The translations under genes and the position numbers were made by a program. A model generated the notes under the pieces. It did no database searches, was not told where the DNA came from, and was given only the letters and a program-made list of their open reading frames with translations. From positions 124,001 to 188,000 of the forward strand of contig JAUJYZ010001076.1 in assembly GCA_033675265.1 (NCBI GenBank): a stretch of DNA of 64,000 bases. Reading direction: 5' to 3'. The stretch's first letter is position 1, and every line of letters begins with the position of its first letter. This document shows positions 1-8,776 of the stretch, one piece after another. The stretch comes from Actinostola sp. cb2023 (taxonomy: Eukaryota > Cnidaria > Anthozoa > Actiniaria > Actinostolidae).

Positions 1-277
1 GCTGAGAAGCCTCGATTACGGTATGTTAACATTTTAAACGTGCCATTGATAATACATTACAAGTGGAAATAATAATAATAATAATAATAATCATCATAGA
101 AATGAAGCGTGACAGGTGGCATGAACAAGACCAAGATGATATGACAGTTCACAACTGCTCCCTACTACTACGTCTCCTGAGAAAAGAACATAATATATAA
201 TTGCTTTTGTGTCCTGGCCTGATGAATCACCTCGCAAGTATTATGTTTGTGAAAAAGAGCTTCAAAATCGAACAAGC

Positions 278-349
278 AGTCAGGTAGTGTAATGGATAAG
301 TAGTGAGCGTATTGTGCGAGGGGTCACTGGTTCAACTCTGGTTGATGAT
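278..349 (+). other. tRNA-like Pol III promoter boxes (decayed tRNA or SINE head)
   Basis: An A-box match (TAGTGTAATGG, 285-295) is followed 44 bases later by a near B-box (GGTTCAACTCT, 329-339), which is tRNA spacing. The T stem pairs with two wobbles. The acceptor arms do not pair well, so this is not a working tRNA gene. It is more likely a decayed tRNA or a SINE fragment. Confidence 0.3.
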
Positions 350-612
350 TAATAACTATATTTTTTTCAATGATAAGTAAGAGGTAGTAAGTCTACTAAG
401 TTTAAGGTAAGTAACATAATGGTCAATATACAATAATTTCAGTATCTTGATCTTGAGCTAATGAATTATTATATATCAAACTCTCGTGCTATAGCTTCTA
501 GTGATTTTCCTCTGATGTTTCATTGGGTATCAAAGTGCATGCATGTGACTAAAAAGGAACATCATTCGCATTGGAAGTTCACCTAATCAATTGTTCATGA
601 GTTTGAGAAGTA

Positions 613-1234
613 ACGTTTAAAGGCCGACAATGAAGACTTCGCCACGGACTTGAAACCCCGTCCAGTCCGAATTGGAGGCCTATGAACTACTTCTAAAACG
701 AATTAATTATTCGGGAGGAATTTGTTTATTGAAATGGCAATAGCTTTGCATTTGTTTATTCAACAAAAAACAATATTCAATGACGCATTAAAGGAATGCC
801 AAGATAAAGGTGAATCAAATTCCGTGATTCTCATGGAACTACCGGATGGCATAGTGGTAAGTAAAGGGATTAGCATGCAACTTATTAATGAAGTGTTCCG
901 GGTTCGAATCCCGCCGTAGCGAGTTTATGAAATTATCAAATGCGTTTTTTAAGCAGTTGAAAATCATGCATTGCCAGTTTTTCAAGACAAATATCATGTT
1001 ACTTGTGTCTAAGTTTCATTTGAAATAGTATATCCTGTCAGAAATTAAGTTATTCATTTCTATGATATTTCTATTCCAAGGACTTGAACTGATATTTCCA
1101 GTCCCAGGACTTGAAACAATCTTTCAAAGTACTCTAGAGCGGACTTGATCGAAATCAATCCAAAGTACTCTAGTATTCCGCGGGGGTATCCAGTTCCATC
1201 ATGTGACCAAATTGAGGGCACCTGGATAGCTGTT
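613..1234. other. 622-bp insertion in U2 upstream copy 1
   Basis: Copies 2 and 3 run straight from GAGAAGTA into TATGAACCCTAGGG. Here 622 extra bases separate those two blocks. The insert holds a second tRNA-like unit (840-921) and no convincing coding sequence. I could not find a clear target duplication or terminal repeats, so its type is unknown; a tRNA-derived SINE is possible. Confidence 0.6.
840..921 (+). other. tRNA-like unit with perfect A and B boxes
   Basis: TGGCATAGTGG (847-857) fits the A-box consensus and GGTTCGAATCC (901-911) is a perfect B box. They are 54 bases apart, longer than in a simple tRNA. The 3' acceptor-like CGTAGCG does not pair with the 5' arm, so a functional tRNA is unlikely. 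A tRNA-derived SINE head or tRNA pseudogene fits best. Confidence 0.35.
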
Positions 1235-1569
1235 TATGAACCCTAGGGTGGATAAGTAGGTCTCGTACTCATTCATTATTCATGAGGAAACCAACTAATC
1301 GAATGTCCAGATGTCCAGAATCAGACCACTATTTGTTAGAATTTCCTACTTGAACAAACGATGACGTCATACGTCACGTGATCATAAAAATCTTGAGGAC
1401 TCCAAATCCAATCTATGCACTAGTTTTCGTGCAAACATATCAAATGTGTGCTGAGTTTTGGAAGAAAAAGCCAACTCTCAAAAAGGCCCACATTATTACA
1501 CACCCCACTAGCCGTTCAGCCAAGATGGCTTCATGAAATATGGTCTCATCAAATAGCGATTTTCGCGGC

Positions 1570-1629
1570 AAGGCCCACACGGGGTACTGAGGAATTCTGG
1601 AAGGGGTGCAAACGGCGCACTAGAACGCT
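1570..1629 (+). promoter_or_regulatory. Candidate U2 promoter block (PSE-like), copy 1
   Basis: The 60 bases before U2 are conserved in all three copies, centred on ACGGGGTACTGAGGAATTC at about -55 to -35. Pol II snRNA genes carry a proximal sequence element near this position and no TATA box, and none is seen here. The assignment rests on position and conservation only. Confidence 0.5.
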
Positions 1630-1673
1630 ATCGCTTCTCGGCCTTTCGGCTAAGATCCAGTGTAGTATCTGTT
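1630..1673 (+). ncRNA. U2: U2 snRNA gene, 5' part, interrupted
   Basis: This matches the first 44 nt of U2 snRNA, including the branch-point-pairing GTAGTA. Two changes (CTTTCGG for CTTTTGG, ATCCAG for ATCAAG) depart from the conserved sequence. The gene is cut after ATCTGTT by element 1 and resumes at 6743, where ATCTGTT is repeated as a 7-bp target duplication. The interrupted gene cannot give a normal U2. Confidence 0.93.
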
Positions 1674-1718
1674 GGATTTATTTTCGAAGCTACTGGATCG
1701 TAGTTAATCAGACTCAGT

Positions 1719-1743
1719 TTTCTTTCGGCTTGGCCGAAAGAAA
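1719..1743 (+). other. 5'-leader hairpin of element 1
   Basis: TTTCTTTCGG pairs with CCGAAAGAAA (10-bp perfect stem, 5-base loop) just upstream of the ORF1 start. Versions of the same hairpin occur at the same place at 9632-9657, 51209-51228 and 63486-63511. It is probably a structural element of the LINE RNA. Confidence 0.7.
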
Positions 1744-1770
1744 CTTTAAAGAGAAGTCAAAACTAGAAAG

Positions 1771-2861
1771 ATGTACCAACGATGTTGCTCAGTCCGACTC
1801 GCGCTCGAGCATGACGTAACAAAGAGAGTGTCGCCAGCCGACGTGGTGGAGTACTTATATGGTGATGGAGAATATGATGTTGGACAAGTCAAGTGTGTAC
1901 AGGTCAATAAGGATGGCTCGGTCATTGTCACTTTCGAGAATCAGGAGTGCGTGGAATGGATCTTGGCCCAGGGTACCATCACCATCAATGGGTACCCCGT
2001 GGTAATCACCAGCACAGATGCCAGGACGAAATACGTCAAAGTATATTACCTCGCGTACGAAGTAGCTAACAAGGAATTACTAGCCGTATTAGGAGAATAT
2101 GGGCACGTATATAATATTAGAAGAGATGTAATGGCTAACCACGAGCTAATTGAGACGGGCGTCCGAACAGTCACGATGGCCATTAGCAAGCCTGTCCCGA
2201 GTTACCTAAAAGTTGGAGCTAGCCAAGTGAAAATCTACTACTCTGGACAGCCGCAAACATGCAGAAAGTGTGGAGGAGTGGGCCATTTCGCCAGAGACTG
2301 CCTGGACGTGCAGTGTTTTCGATGCCGCCAGCCGGGCCACGTATCGAGGAATTGTGTCGAAGAGCTGAAGTGCAACCAGTGTGGGGAGTATGGCCACACC
2401 GGTTGGACATGTAACGCAGCATTTGCCTTCAAGATGCCAGAATACACGGCGGCGGTCCCGCAGGTAGTCGCACCGGTGATGAATACAGAGAAGCCGGCGG
2501 CAGATGTTTCCACTTTCTTATTTGGCACACAGAGTCGGGAAAATGGAACACAAGAGCTATTCTCGCAGACGAGTGACAGCGCGTTGGACAAGGACAAGAC
2601 GCAGGATACGACGCAAGAACCGATAACGAAGGAATCAGGGAGTGGACAGGACAAGTCGGACGAAGCAAGGCAGAATTTATTAGAGGTTTCATCGGTGGAG
2701 CTCTGATTGAATCGATTGAATCGGAAGTTTCATCTATTTGTGAGATGGAGACGAAGGAAGCGTCGGCAAAACGACCGGCTCCGGCCTCGCCGATATCAAA
2801 TAGCAAGGCAAAGTTACGAAGGGAGGCGGCAGAAATAGAGACAGCCCTGAACGATAAGTAG
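1771..2861 (+). pseudogene. LINE ORF1 protein, element 1 (frameshifted near the C-terminus)
   Basis: ORF1 of Tx1-type LINEs binds RNA. The first 311 codons are open (1771-2706). A charged N-terminal region with SVRLALEHDVTKRVSPADVV is followed by an RRM-like stretch (VKVYYLAYEV, GEYGHVYNIRRDV) and three CCHC knuckles at about residues 165-215 (CRKCGGVGHFARDC, CFRCRQPGHVSRNC, CNQCGEYGHTGWTC). A Ser/Thr/Gln-rich tail follows. The conserved C-terminal end (KEASAKRPAPASP, then KLRREAAEIE) is in another frame and ends at 2861, so one shift near 2700 separates it. ORF2 starts 86 bases downstream. Confidence 0.85.
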
Positions 2862-2947
2862 TGTATATTAGTTTCGTGTGTACATCGAAAAGTTTTGTAA
2901 TTTTGAATATGTAATGAGTGTAGTAAGTAAATGTCTCTGTTAACTTC

Positions 2948-5900
2948 ATGGCTAACTTAAACCTATTGTCTTGTAATGTTCGGGGAGTGGCAACAGTGGC
3001 GAGGCGAGATGTAATTTGTCCAGTATTGTCTAAGTGGAATGTTGTGTTTGTACAAGAGTCTTTTGTTTGTAATCAACGGAAAGCTGAGCGGTTTGGAAAG
3101 GCATGGAAAGGTAAATGTTATTGGAGTTTTGGTGAGGTGAGGAGTGCGGGTGTAGGGATTTTGTTGAGTGATCGTGTGAGTTTAGATGTTTTGGATGTTC
3201 GTCGAGATACTGAGGGGAGAGTGTTGAGTTTGTTAGTCAAATGGGGGAATGTAAGATATACTTTTCTGTGTGTGTATGCGACAGTGAATGTTAGCGATCG
3301 TAAATTGTTTTTTCAAGGGCTTCATGATTATGTGTTTGCAAACTCGTACTGTGTAATGGGGGGGGGGGGGGGTTTAATTGTGTGTTGGAGAGTAGAGATA
3401 CAACGGCGACGACGGGAACAAATAGGGCTGGTGGTGAGGAATTGAAGACGTTTTTGAGTGATTTTAATCTATCTGATGCTTGGGTGTCAGTGCATGGTCG
3501 TACTGTTTCGTTCACATGGATGGGTCAGGGAATAGGATCGAGATTAGATCGGTTTTATGTGTCAAAGGATTTAGTGGAGGTTGTAACTGGCTGTTTTGTA
3601 GAAGTGTTAGGAGTATCGGATCATGATGGTGTTGTGTTGTCATTAAATCGTAGTGTGGGGTGTAAAAGCAAAGGGCTGTGGAAATTTAATAATGGGTTGT
3701 TGGAGGATAGTGAGTTTGTAAAGAGTATGAGAAAGTGGATAAGGCAATATTTAGAACGAAACAAGGGGGAGAGGGTAGGTTTTTTTGGGGTCAAGTTTAA
3801 AAAAGGGGTCAAGAAATTTGTCATTCGACATTCGGTGGCAAAGGCGAGAGAGAGAAGGAAGAAACGGGATAAGATAACTAATGAGATTATAAGATTGAAA
3901 AGGGGTTTAGCTTGAGGGGAGGTTGTGGGTGGGAGGATTAGTGAACTGAATGGGGAATTGAAAGCGGTAGTGATGAGAGAGAGTGAAGGTGTGAAGGTAA
4001 GGAGTCGTGCGCAATGGATTGAGGAGGGGGAAAGACCGACGAGATATTTTTTTAACCTATGTGGGGGGCATGGGCAGGGGAATTTTATAGATGTGTTGAA
4101 GGATGGAAATGGAACAGAATGGAGTGATGAGAGTGAAAAAAGGAAGGTGATTGAAATGTTTTATAGGAATCTGTTTAAGTTGGAAGATGTAGAGGTAGAG
4201 GTACAAGATGTATTGTTAAGTAAATTGTCAGCAGTGTTGTCAGATGAGTCGTGTAACAATTGTGAAGGGAGAGTAAGAGTGGAGGAGTTAGAGTATGCAA
4301 TGAAGGGAATGGCTAATGGGAAAACACCGGGAGATGATGGGCTATCGTTGGAATTTTATAAATGTTTTAGTGAGTTGTTACTACCTGTAGTGTGTCAGCT
4401 GGCAAACGAGAGTTTCGAAGTGGAGAGTTTGCCTGAAGAATGTGTGCGGAGTGTTGTGAGGTTAGCGTTTAAGAAGGGAGATCGGAAAGAACTCAAGAAT
4501 TGGAGGCCGATCTCTCTTCTTAATTTGGATTATAAGATAGTCTCTAAGGCTCTGAGTGTTCGTTTGAGGAGTGTCATGTCAGAGGTTGTGTGTGAAGACC
4601 AGACGTGTGGGGTGATGGGGAGGTCTATCACTGATAATTTGAATGTGATGAGAGATGTACTAGATCATATTGATCATACTGGGGAGGGAGGGGTCATTTT
4701 GACTTTGGATCACGAGAAAGCGTTTGATAGAGTGGATAGGGTTTTTTTGAATAGGGTGTTGGGGAAGTTTGGTTTTGGGGAGGATTTTAGAAAGTGGATG
4801 AATGTGTTATGTGGGGGCGACAGCGAAAGTGATTTGTAATGGGGAGTTGACGGAGAGTATTGTACTAGAGAAGGGGATTAGGCAGGGGTGTTCGTTGTCA
4901 CCTATGTTGTATGTGTTGATGGCAGAAGTGTTAGCGTGTAGTGTTCGTGCGGAGAAGGGTATATGTGGATTTTTGGTGCCGGGGTCGGGTGGTCAGCATA
5001 CTAATATTTCTCAGTATGCTGATGACACGACTGCGGTGCTGCGGGATGGGGTGACAATTAGTAAGTATTTAGATATAGTGGAGTTTTTGGGCGTGGGACG
5101 GGGGCGAGGTTGAATAGAGGGAAATCAGAGGCAATGTGGATAGGATCGTGGAATAATAGAACGGATAAACCATATGGGTTAAAATGGGTAGTGCGAATGA
5201 AAGTATTGGGGGTGTGGTTTGGAGATAATGTAGAGGATGAGAACTGGGTGACGAGTGTGAAAAGTTAAAGAAAGTATTAGATATGTGGAAAGGTAGATGT
5301 TTGTCGTTGAGAGGTAAAGTGTTGATTGTTAAAGTGTTGGGGTTGTCAAAGTTAGATTATGTGGCTAGGGTGTTAACTGTGCCGAGTTGGGTGGTGACTA
5401 AAGTGAATTCGTTAGTGTGGAGTTTTGTGTGGAATGGGAAAGTAGAGTTGATCAAAAGGGAAACGTGTTTGTTACCATGTTTGTCAGGGGGGTTGGGAAT
5501 GGTGGATTTTGGGGTTCGTGTGCGTGCTTTGCATATAGCAAATGTAGTAGGGTGTTTAAATAGGTTGTCGGGTAAAATGTGGTGTTATTTGAGATATTAT
5601 TTAGGTGTGCGGTTGTCATCGTTACGTGATGATTGGATGTTTTTACGGGATAACTTCAAGCCAGGGGCGGGGTTTTTGACTCGATATTATAAAGCGGTGT
5701 ATGCGGAAATTCGTTTGTGTTCAGTGCAATGTTGTGCAGTGGTGAGCAAGATGTATGAGTTCCTAGTAAAGAGTAAGTTGAAACAACCGAGGTGTATGGG
5801 TTATTGGAGTGATGTGAGTGTAACTGAATGGAAGGATGTCTGGGGGGGGGGGGGGGGTTTCGTAACAGTCTGTCCGAAAATATTGTGGGTGAGGTGAGGT

Positions 5901-6337
5901 GGCGTATTGTACAGAGAGTGACAAAAGTGCGTGACAGTCTTGTTAGATGGGGGTATAAGGTGGTGTCTAAGCGGTGTGCAGTATGTGGGAAGGATGAAAC
6001 TATTGAGCATTGTTTTTTGCAGTGTAGTCGTGTGAAAAAAGCGTGGGGATGGGTCGTGAGAATAGTCAGAAAGTGGTCACGGGAGTTTGTTGTCAATGCA
6101 AAGTGTGTGTTTTTGGGTTTGTTCAAGGGGGAACGTAAAGACTTGGTGATGTTTGTAGTAGAATGTATGTTAAATAATATTTGGTTCTTTCGTAATAGTG
6201 CGACGTTCCGTAACAGTGTTCGTCCGTATATTGATATTGTAAGAAAGTGTAAGAAAGATATTGTGTTTCGTTTAAGTGTAGAGTCGTTTCGTTTGAGTGA
6301 AAGGGATTTTCAGAAGACATGGGGGGACAAAAAATAA
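2948..6337 (+). pseudogene. LINE ORF2 (APE endonuclease-reverse transcriptase), element 1, several frameshifts
   Basis: ORF2 makes the nicking endonuclease and reverse transcriptase for target-primed insertion. The reading is nearly that of the intact copy at 52394-55786 but is broken repeatedly. A 15-G run at 3358-3372 replaces the endonuclease core GDFN. A stop lies at 3913-3915. Single-base losses lie near 4810, 5090 and 5250. A 16-G run lies at 5842-5857. Endonuclease (SDHDGV), RT (NWRPISLL, QYADD) and the C-terminal knuckle (CAVCGKDETIEHC) remain recognisable. The sense strand is strikingly G/T-rich and C-poor, unlike ORF1. Confidence 0.92.
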
Positions 6338-6742
6338 TTTTTGCAGTAAATATGGTTTTTGCATACTAATGAGCAAATTTGGATAGAATTGAGTGCTCGT
6401 TTAAGTGGGGTATTAAGAAACACTGAGGACACGGTCCTACTTAAATAAAGGTGGAGGTGGGCTTTGCAGAGAAAAAACGAAAAATTAACGAATATTAGAG
6501 AAAATTAGCGAACAAAGTTTAATTTATGCAGTTTTGGAAATTGAAAATTTTGGAAAATAAATCGTATAACATGAAAGGGAATAAGAAGTAAATAAAGTAA
6601 TAGGAGGTACGAGTTGTAAAAAGTGTAAATAAGTAGAAGTATGAGGTTTTGAGTTTTGAGTATAATGTAGGAGAAATTGTGTAACTGGGTTAGTGCCCGT
6701 TTGTTTTTAAATCTTATTAAAGATTTTATAAAAAATAAAAAA
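6338..6742 (+). other. 3' UTR and tail of element 1
   Basis: This is an A/G-rich untranslated region ending in a block shared by elements 2, 3 and C: GGGTTAGTGCCCGTTTG, then AAATCTTATTAAAGATTTT, which folds into a small stem, then an A-rich tail. The shared end is probably what the reverse transcriptase recognises. The U2 sequence resumes directly after the tail. Confidence 0.8.
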
Positions 6743-6895
6743 ATCTGTTCTTATCAGCTTAATATCTGATACGCTGCTCATTGAGTAGCTCATATATTAA
6801 ACTGATTTTTGGAACTGGGCTGTGGAAAAGAGGCTTGCCTCGTCCCAGCCACGGGTTGTCTCGGTATTGCACTACCTCCGAGCACGGTCCACTTC
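6743..6895 (+). ncRNA. U2: U2 snRNA gene, 3' part, interrupted
   Basis: From ATCTGTTCTTATCAG onward this is U2 nt 38 to the 3' end. It holds an Sm-like site (ATTTTTGG near 6801-6808) and the 3' stem-loops (GGTATTGCACTACCTCC). Together with 1630-1673 it makes a complete U2 of about 190 nt, apart from the LINE and the 7-bp duplication. The 3' end is set by comparison with known U2 length. Confidence 0.93.
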
Positions 6896-7024
6896 CTTCG
6901 GGAAGACAACTTGGCAATCCAAAGCAAGAACAACAAGGCCTGTAAGTAATCCTAGGGGCAGGCTGCATCCCACACTGGCACGACGCTACGATGCACACAA
7001 TGCCAAGCAGAGCCTTTTCATGTC
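6896..7024. other. U2-U1 spacer
   Basis: These 129 bases between the U2 3' end and the U1 5' end contain no ORF. If original, this shows U2 and U1 genes in tandem on the same strand. The U1 promoter would have to lie here; I recognise no clear element. Confidence 0.6.
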
Positions 7025-7094
7025 ATACTTACCTGACGCGGGAGGCAACTGTGCTCACTACGGCAGTCCTCTCAGGGTGAGGCCCTTTCATCGC
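7025..7094 (+). ncRNA. U1: U1 snRNA 5' region (nt 1-70), upstream copy
   Basis: It begins with ATACTTACCTG, the U1 5' end that pairs with 5' splice sites. Stem-loop I follows, then CTCTCAGGGTGAGGC, matching the CCCAGGGCGAGGC region of U1. The match stops after TTTCATCGC, near U1 nt 70, where element 2 begins. The loop differs from canonical U1 more than in the copy at 8707. No 3' half of U1 is found in the window. Confidence 0.9.
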
Positions 7095-7130
7095 TGAAAG
7101 TGCAAAACCTACAAACAAGTTTCAAGAAAG

Positions 7131-8255
7131 ATGTACATGACAGGAGACGCGAGGAAGTGCTCGATCAGGCTTGCTTTGGAGCATGACGTGACAAACAAAG
7201 TATCGCCGGCAGCAGTAGTGGAATATTTATACGGAGAAGCTGAATGTGACGAGGGAGCAGTAAAGTGTATACAAGTGGACAAAGATGGTTCTGTTATAGT
7301 GACATTCGAGAGTGCAGAATATGTGGAGCAAATATTGGGCCAGGACACTATGAAGATCAATGGTTTTCCGGTCATCGTGACGAGTGCGGATGCAAGGAGA
7401 AGATACGTGAAAATCCAGTATCTGCCATATGAAGTGAGTAACAGAGAGTTACTGATCGTGCTAGGCGAATACGGCCATGTACTGAACATCTGACGAGACG
7501 TAATGCCAAATCATCCGGGCATAGAGACTGGAGTAAGAACGGTTACCATGCTTGTTAACCAGCAGGTAACGAACTTCGTGAAAGTTTGTGGCTTTCAGGT
7601 GAAGGTTTTCTATAGAGGAGAGTTGCAGACGTGCAGGAAATGCGGCAGCATGTTCCATTTCGCCAAAGACTGCCCCGACGTAGAATGTTATCGCTGCCAC
7701 CAGTCGGGGCACTTTTCAAGAGACTGCCCAGAAGTAGTTAAATGTTCTCGTTGTGGCAAAATTGGACATACCGGCTGGGCGTGCAAGGTCCCGTTTACGT
7801 TCGAGCCGTCAGAAGTTGGCTCGGCCTTTCCGGCACTAGTGAGAGCGAGTGAAATGCAAGACACGGCTATTTCGACACCGAAGGACACGTTGGTGCCGCC
7901 GGAGGCGAGTGAGACGCAAGACAGTCAGGATAAGAGTGGACAAGACAGCGTGGAAGCAGTACAAGACAGCGAGGAAAAGACGAACGACGAGGGAAAGACA
8001 AACGACGAGGGAAAGACAAACGACGAGGAAAAGATGAACGACGAGGAAAATGAGAGCGATAAGGACGAACGTTCGTCTGTGGAATCAGAGGTATCCTCGC
8101 AGTCAGATATGGAAGTGAAGGAGGCGACAGCGAAGCGACCGGCCTCACCTATAACAACAGCGAGAGCAAAGTTGCGGAGGGATGCAGAACGTGCTCATTA
8201 CCAGGCCAAACCGGGCTTGGTAACCAGTCTTCTGACGGCCGGAAGTGAAAAGTGA
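7131..8255 (+). pseudogene. LINE ORF1 protein, element 2 (one in-frame TGA)
   Basis: A 374-codon frame is broken only by TGA at 7491-7493, where related copies read Arg (NIRRDV); a CGA-to-TGA change would explain it. It has the same order as other lineage-1 ORF1s: KCSIRLALEHDVT start, RRM-like part (VKIQYLPYEVSN, GEYGHVLNI), three CCHC knuckles (CRKCGSMFHFAKDC, CYRCHQSGHFSRDC, CSRCGKIGHTGWAC). It then has a very acidic region with four tandem six-residue repeats (DEGKTN type, about 7985-8055) and the KRPASP C-terminal motif. It is shifted in sequence from elements 1 and C, so it is a separate subfamily. Confidence 0.85.
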
Positions 8256-8379
8256 TCGATTTCGTCATGCTCGTACCCAGACTCCTCGTCATTACATGTA
8301 GATCGCGCGTGTGATATAGGTTATGACAAAGACCCAGCTATATTTTAGTAACGTATATCACACGGACATACGCTATATA

Positions 8380-8515
8380 CTCTATATATCTCGAGCAATA
8401 ATCTATATACCACAGGCTGTGATCTATATATCACGAGAGGTAATCTATTTATCACGACTTCTGAAATATATTTCTGTGCATGATCTATCACAACCATGGT
8501 GATCTTTTTGTCACA
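8380..8515. repeat. Cluster of short palindromic TGATCTATATATCAC-like repeats
   Basis: At least four variants of the unit RTRATCTATNTATCAC recur at 20-35 base spacing, among them GTGATCTATATATCAC and GTAATCTATTTATCAC. They sit between the end of ORF1 and the 3' UTR of element 2, where ORF2 would be. Each unit is nearly self-complementary. The function is unknown. Confidence 0.6.
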
Positions 8516-8706
8516 TTTGGCGCCCCATAAATAAGTGTATATCAGGGGAAATAGATGTATATATGAGAAATTAAGATGGAAATAGTCGAAAATGTTGTAA
8601 ATAGCGAGATAGTGTGGCTGAAACAAGATGTAACCTGGCTTAGTGCCCGTTTGCTTTAATCTTTATTAAAGATTTTATAAAAAATAAAAAATAAAAAATA
8701 AAAAAT

Positions 8707-8776
8707 ATACTTACCTGACGCGGGAGGCAACTGTGATCCATACGGTAGTCCTCTCAGGGTGAGGCCCTTTCATTGC
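8707..8776 (+). ncRNA. U1: U1 snRNA 5' region (nt 1-70), second copy
   Basis: The 70 bases correspond to those at 7025-7094 with about six differences, all in and near the stem-loop I loop. The loop here (GATCCATACGG) is closer to canonical U1. It directly follows the tail of element 2 and directly precedes element 3. It may be a 70-bp target duplication of element 2, or the 5' flank or leader of element 3. Confidence 0.9.

Larger units (their letters stand above)
343..1629 (+). repeat. U2 gene upstream region, copy 1 (interrupted)
   Basis: From the GATGATTAAT at 343 to the U2 start, this stretch matches the regions before the other two U2 fragments (37263-38119 and 62543-63400) block by block. 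It lacks a segment of about 100 bases that the others carry and has a 622-base insertion at 613-1234. It keeps the CRE-like site TGACGTCATACGTCACGTGA (1362-1381) and the block just before U2. It is the most diverged of the three copies. Confidence 0.85.
1674..6742 (+). mobile_element. Element 1: full-length U2-inserted LINE (Keno-like, Tx1 clade), lineage 1
   Basis: A complete non-LTR element lies between two copies of the U2 sequence ATCTGTT. It has a 97-base 5' leader with a hairpin, ORF1, ORF2, a roughly 400-base 3' UTR and an A-rich tail. Both ORFs are broken, so it is a dead copy of element C (51160-56203), to which it is very similar throughout. Keno-type elements of the Tx1 clade are known to insert into U2 genes. 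The family name is inferred from target and architecture, not from a search. Confidence 0.9.
7095..8706 (+). mobile_element. Element 2: U1-flanked lineage-1 LINE copy lacking ORF2
   Basis: It starts right after U1 nt 70, has a 36-base leader, an ORF1 with one stop, and the family 3' end (TTAGTGCCCGTTTGC, AATCTTTATTAAAGATT, A-rich tail). It ends exactly where a second U1 copy begins at nt 1. ORF2 is absent; in its place are about 300 bases with short palindromes. It may be a non-autonomous derivative comparable to ORF1-only half-LINEs, or a deletion copy. Confidence 0.8.

Noticed and set aside
1448..1819. 123-aa ORF across the U2 5' part
   Set aside because: It runs through U2 promoter, U2 RNA and LINE leader; chance reading.
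3291..3515. Pro-rich minus-strand ORF over the G run (also 5656-6126)
   Set aside because: Poly-Pro comes from reading the G runs backwards; the plus strand is clear ORF2.
1630..6895. Functional U2 gene
   Set aside because: The RNA is split by 5 kb of LINE and has changes in conserved bases.
7025..7094. Complete U1 gene
   Set aside because: Only the first 70 nt are present; the Sm site and 3' stem-loops are absent in the window.
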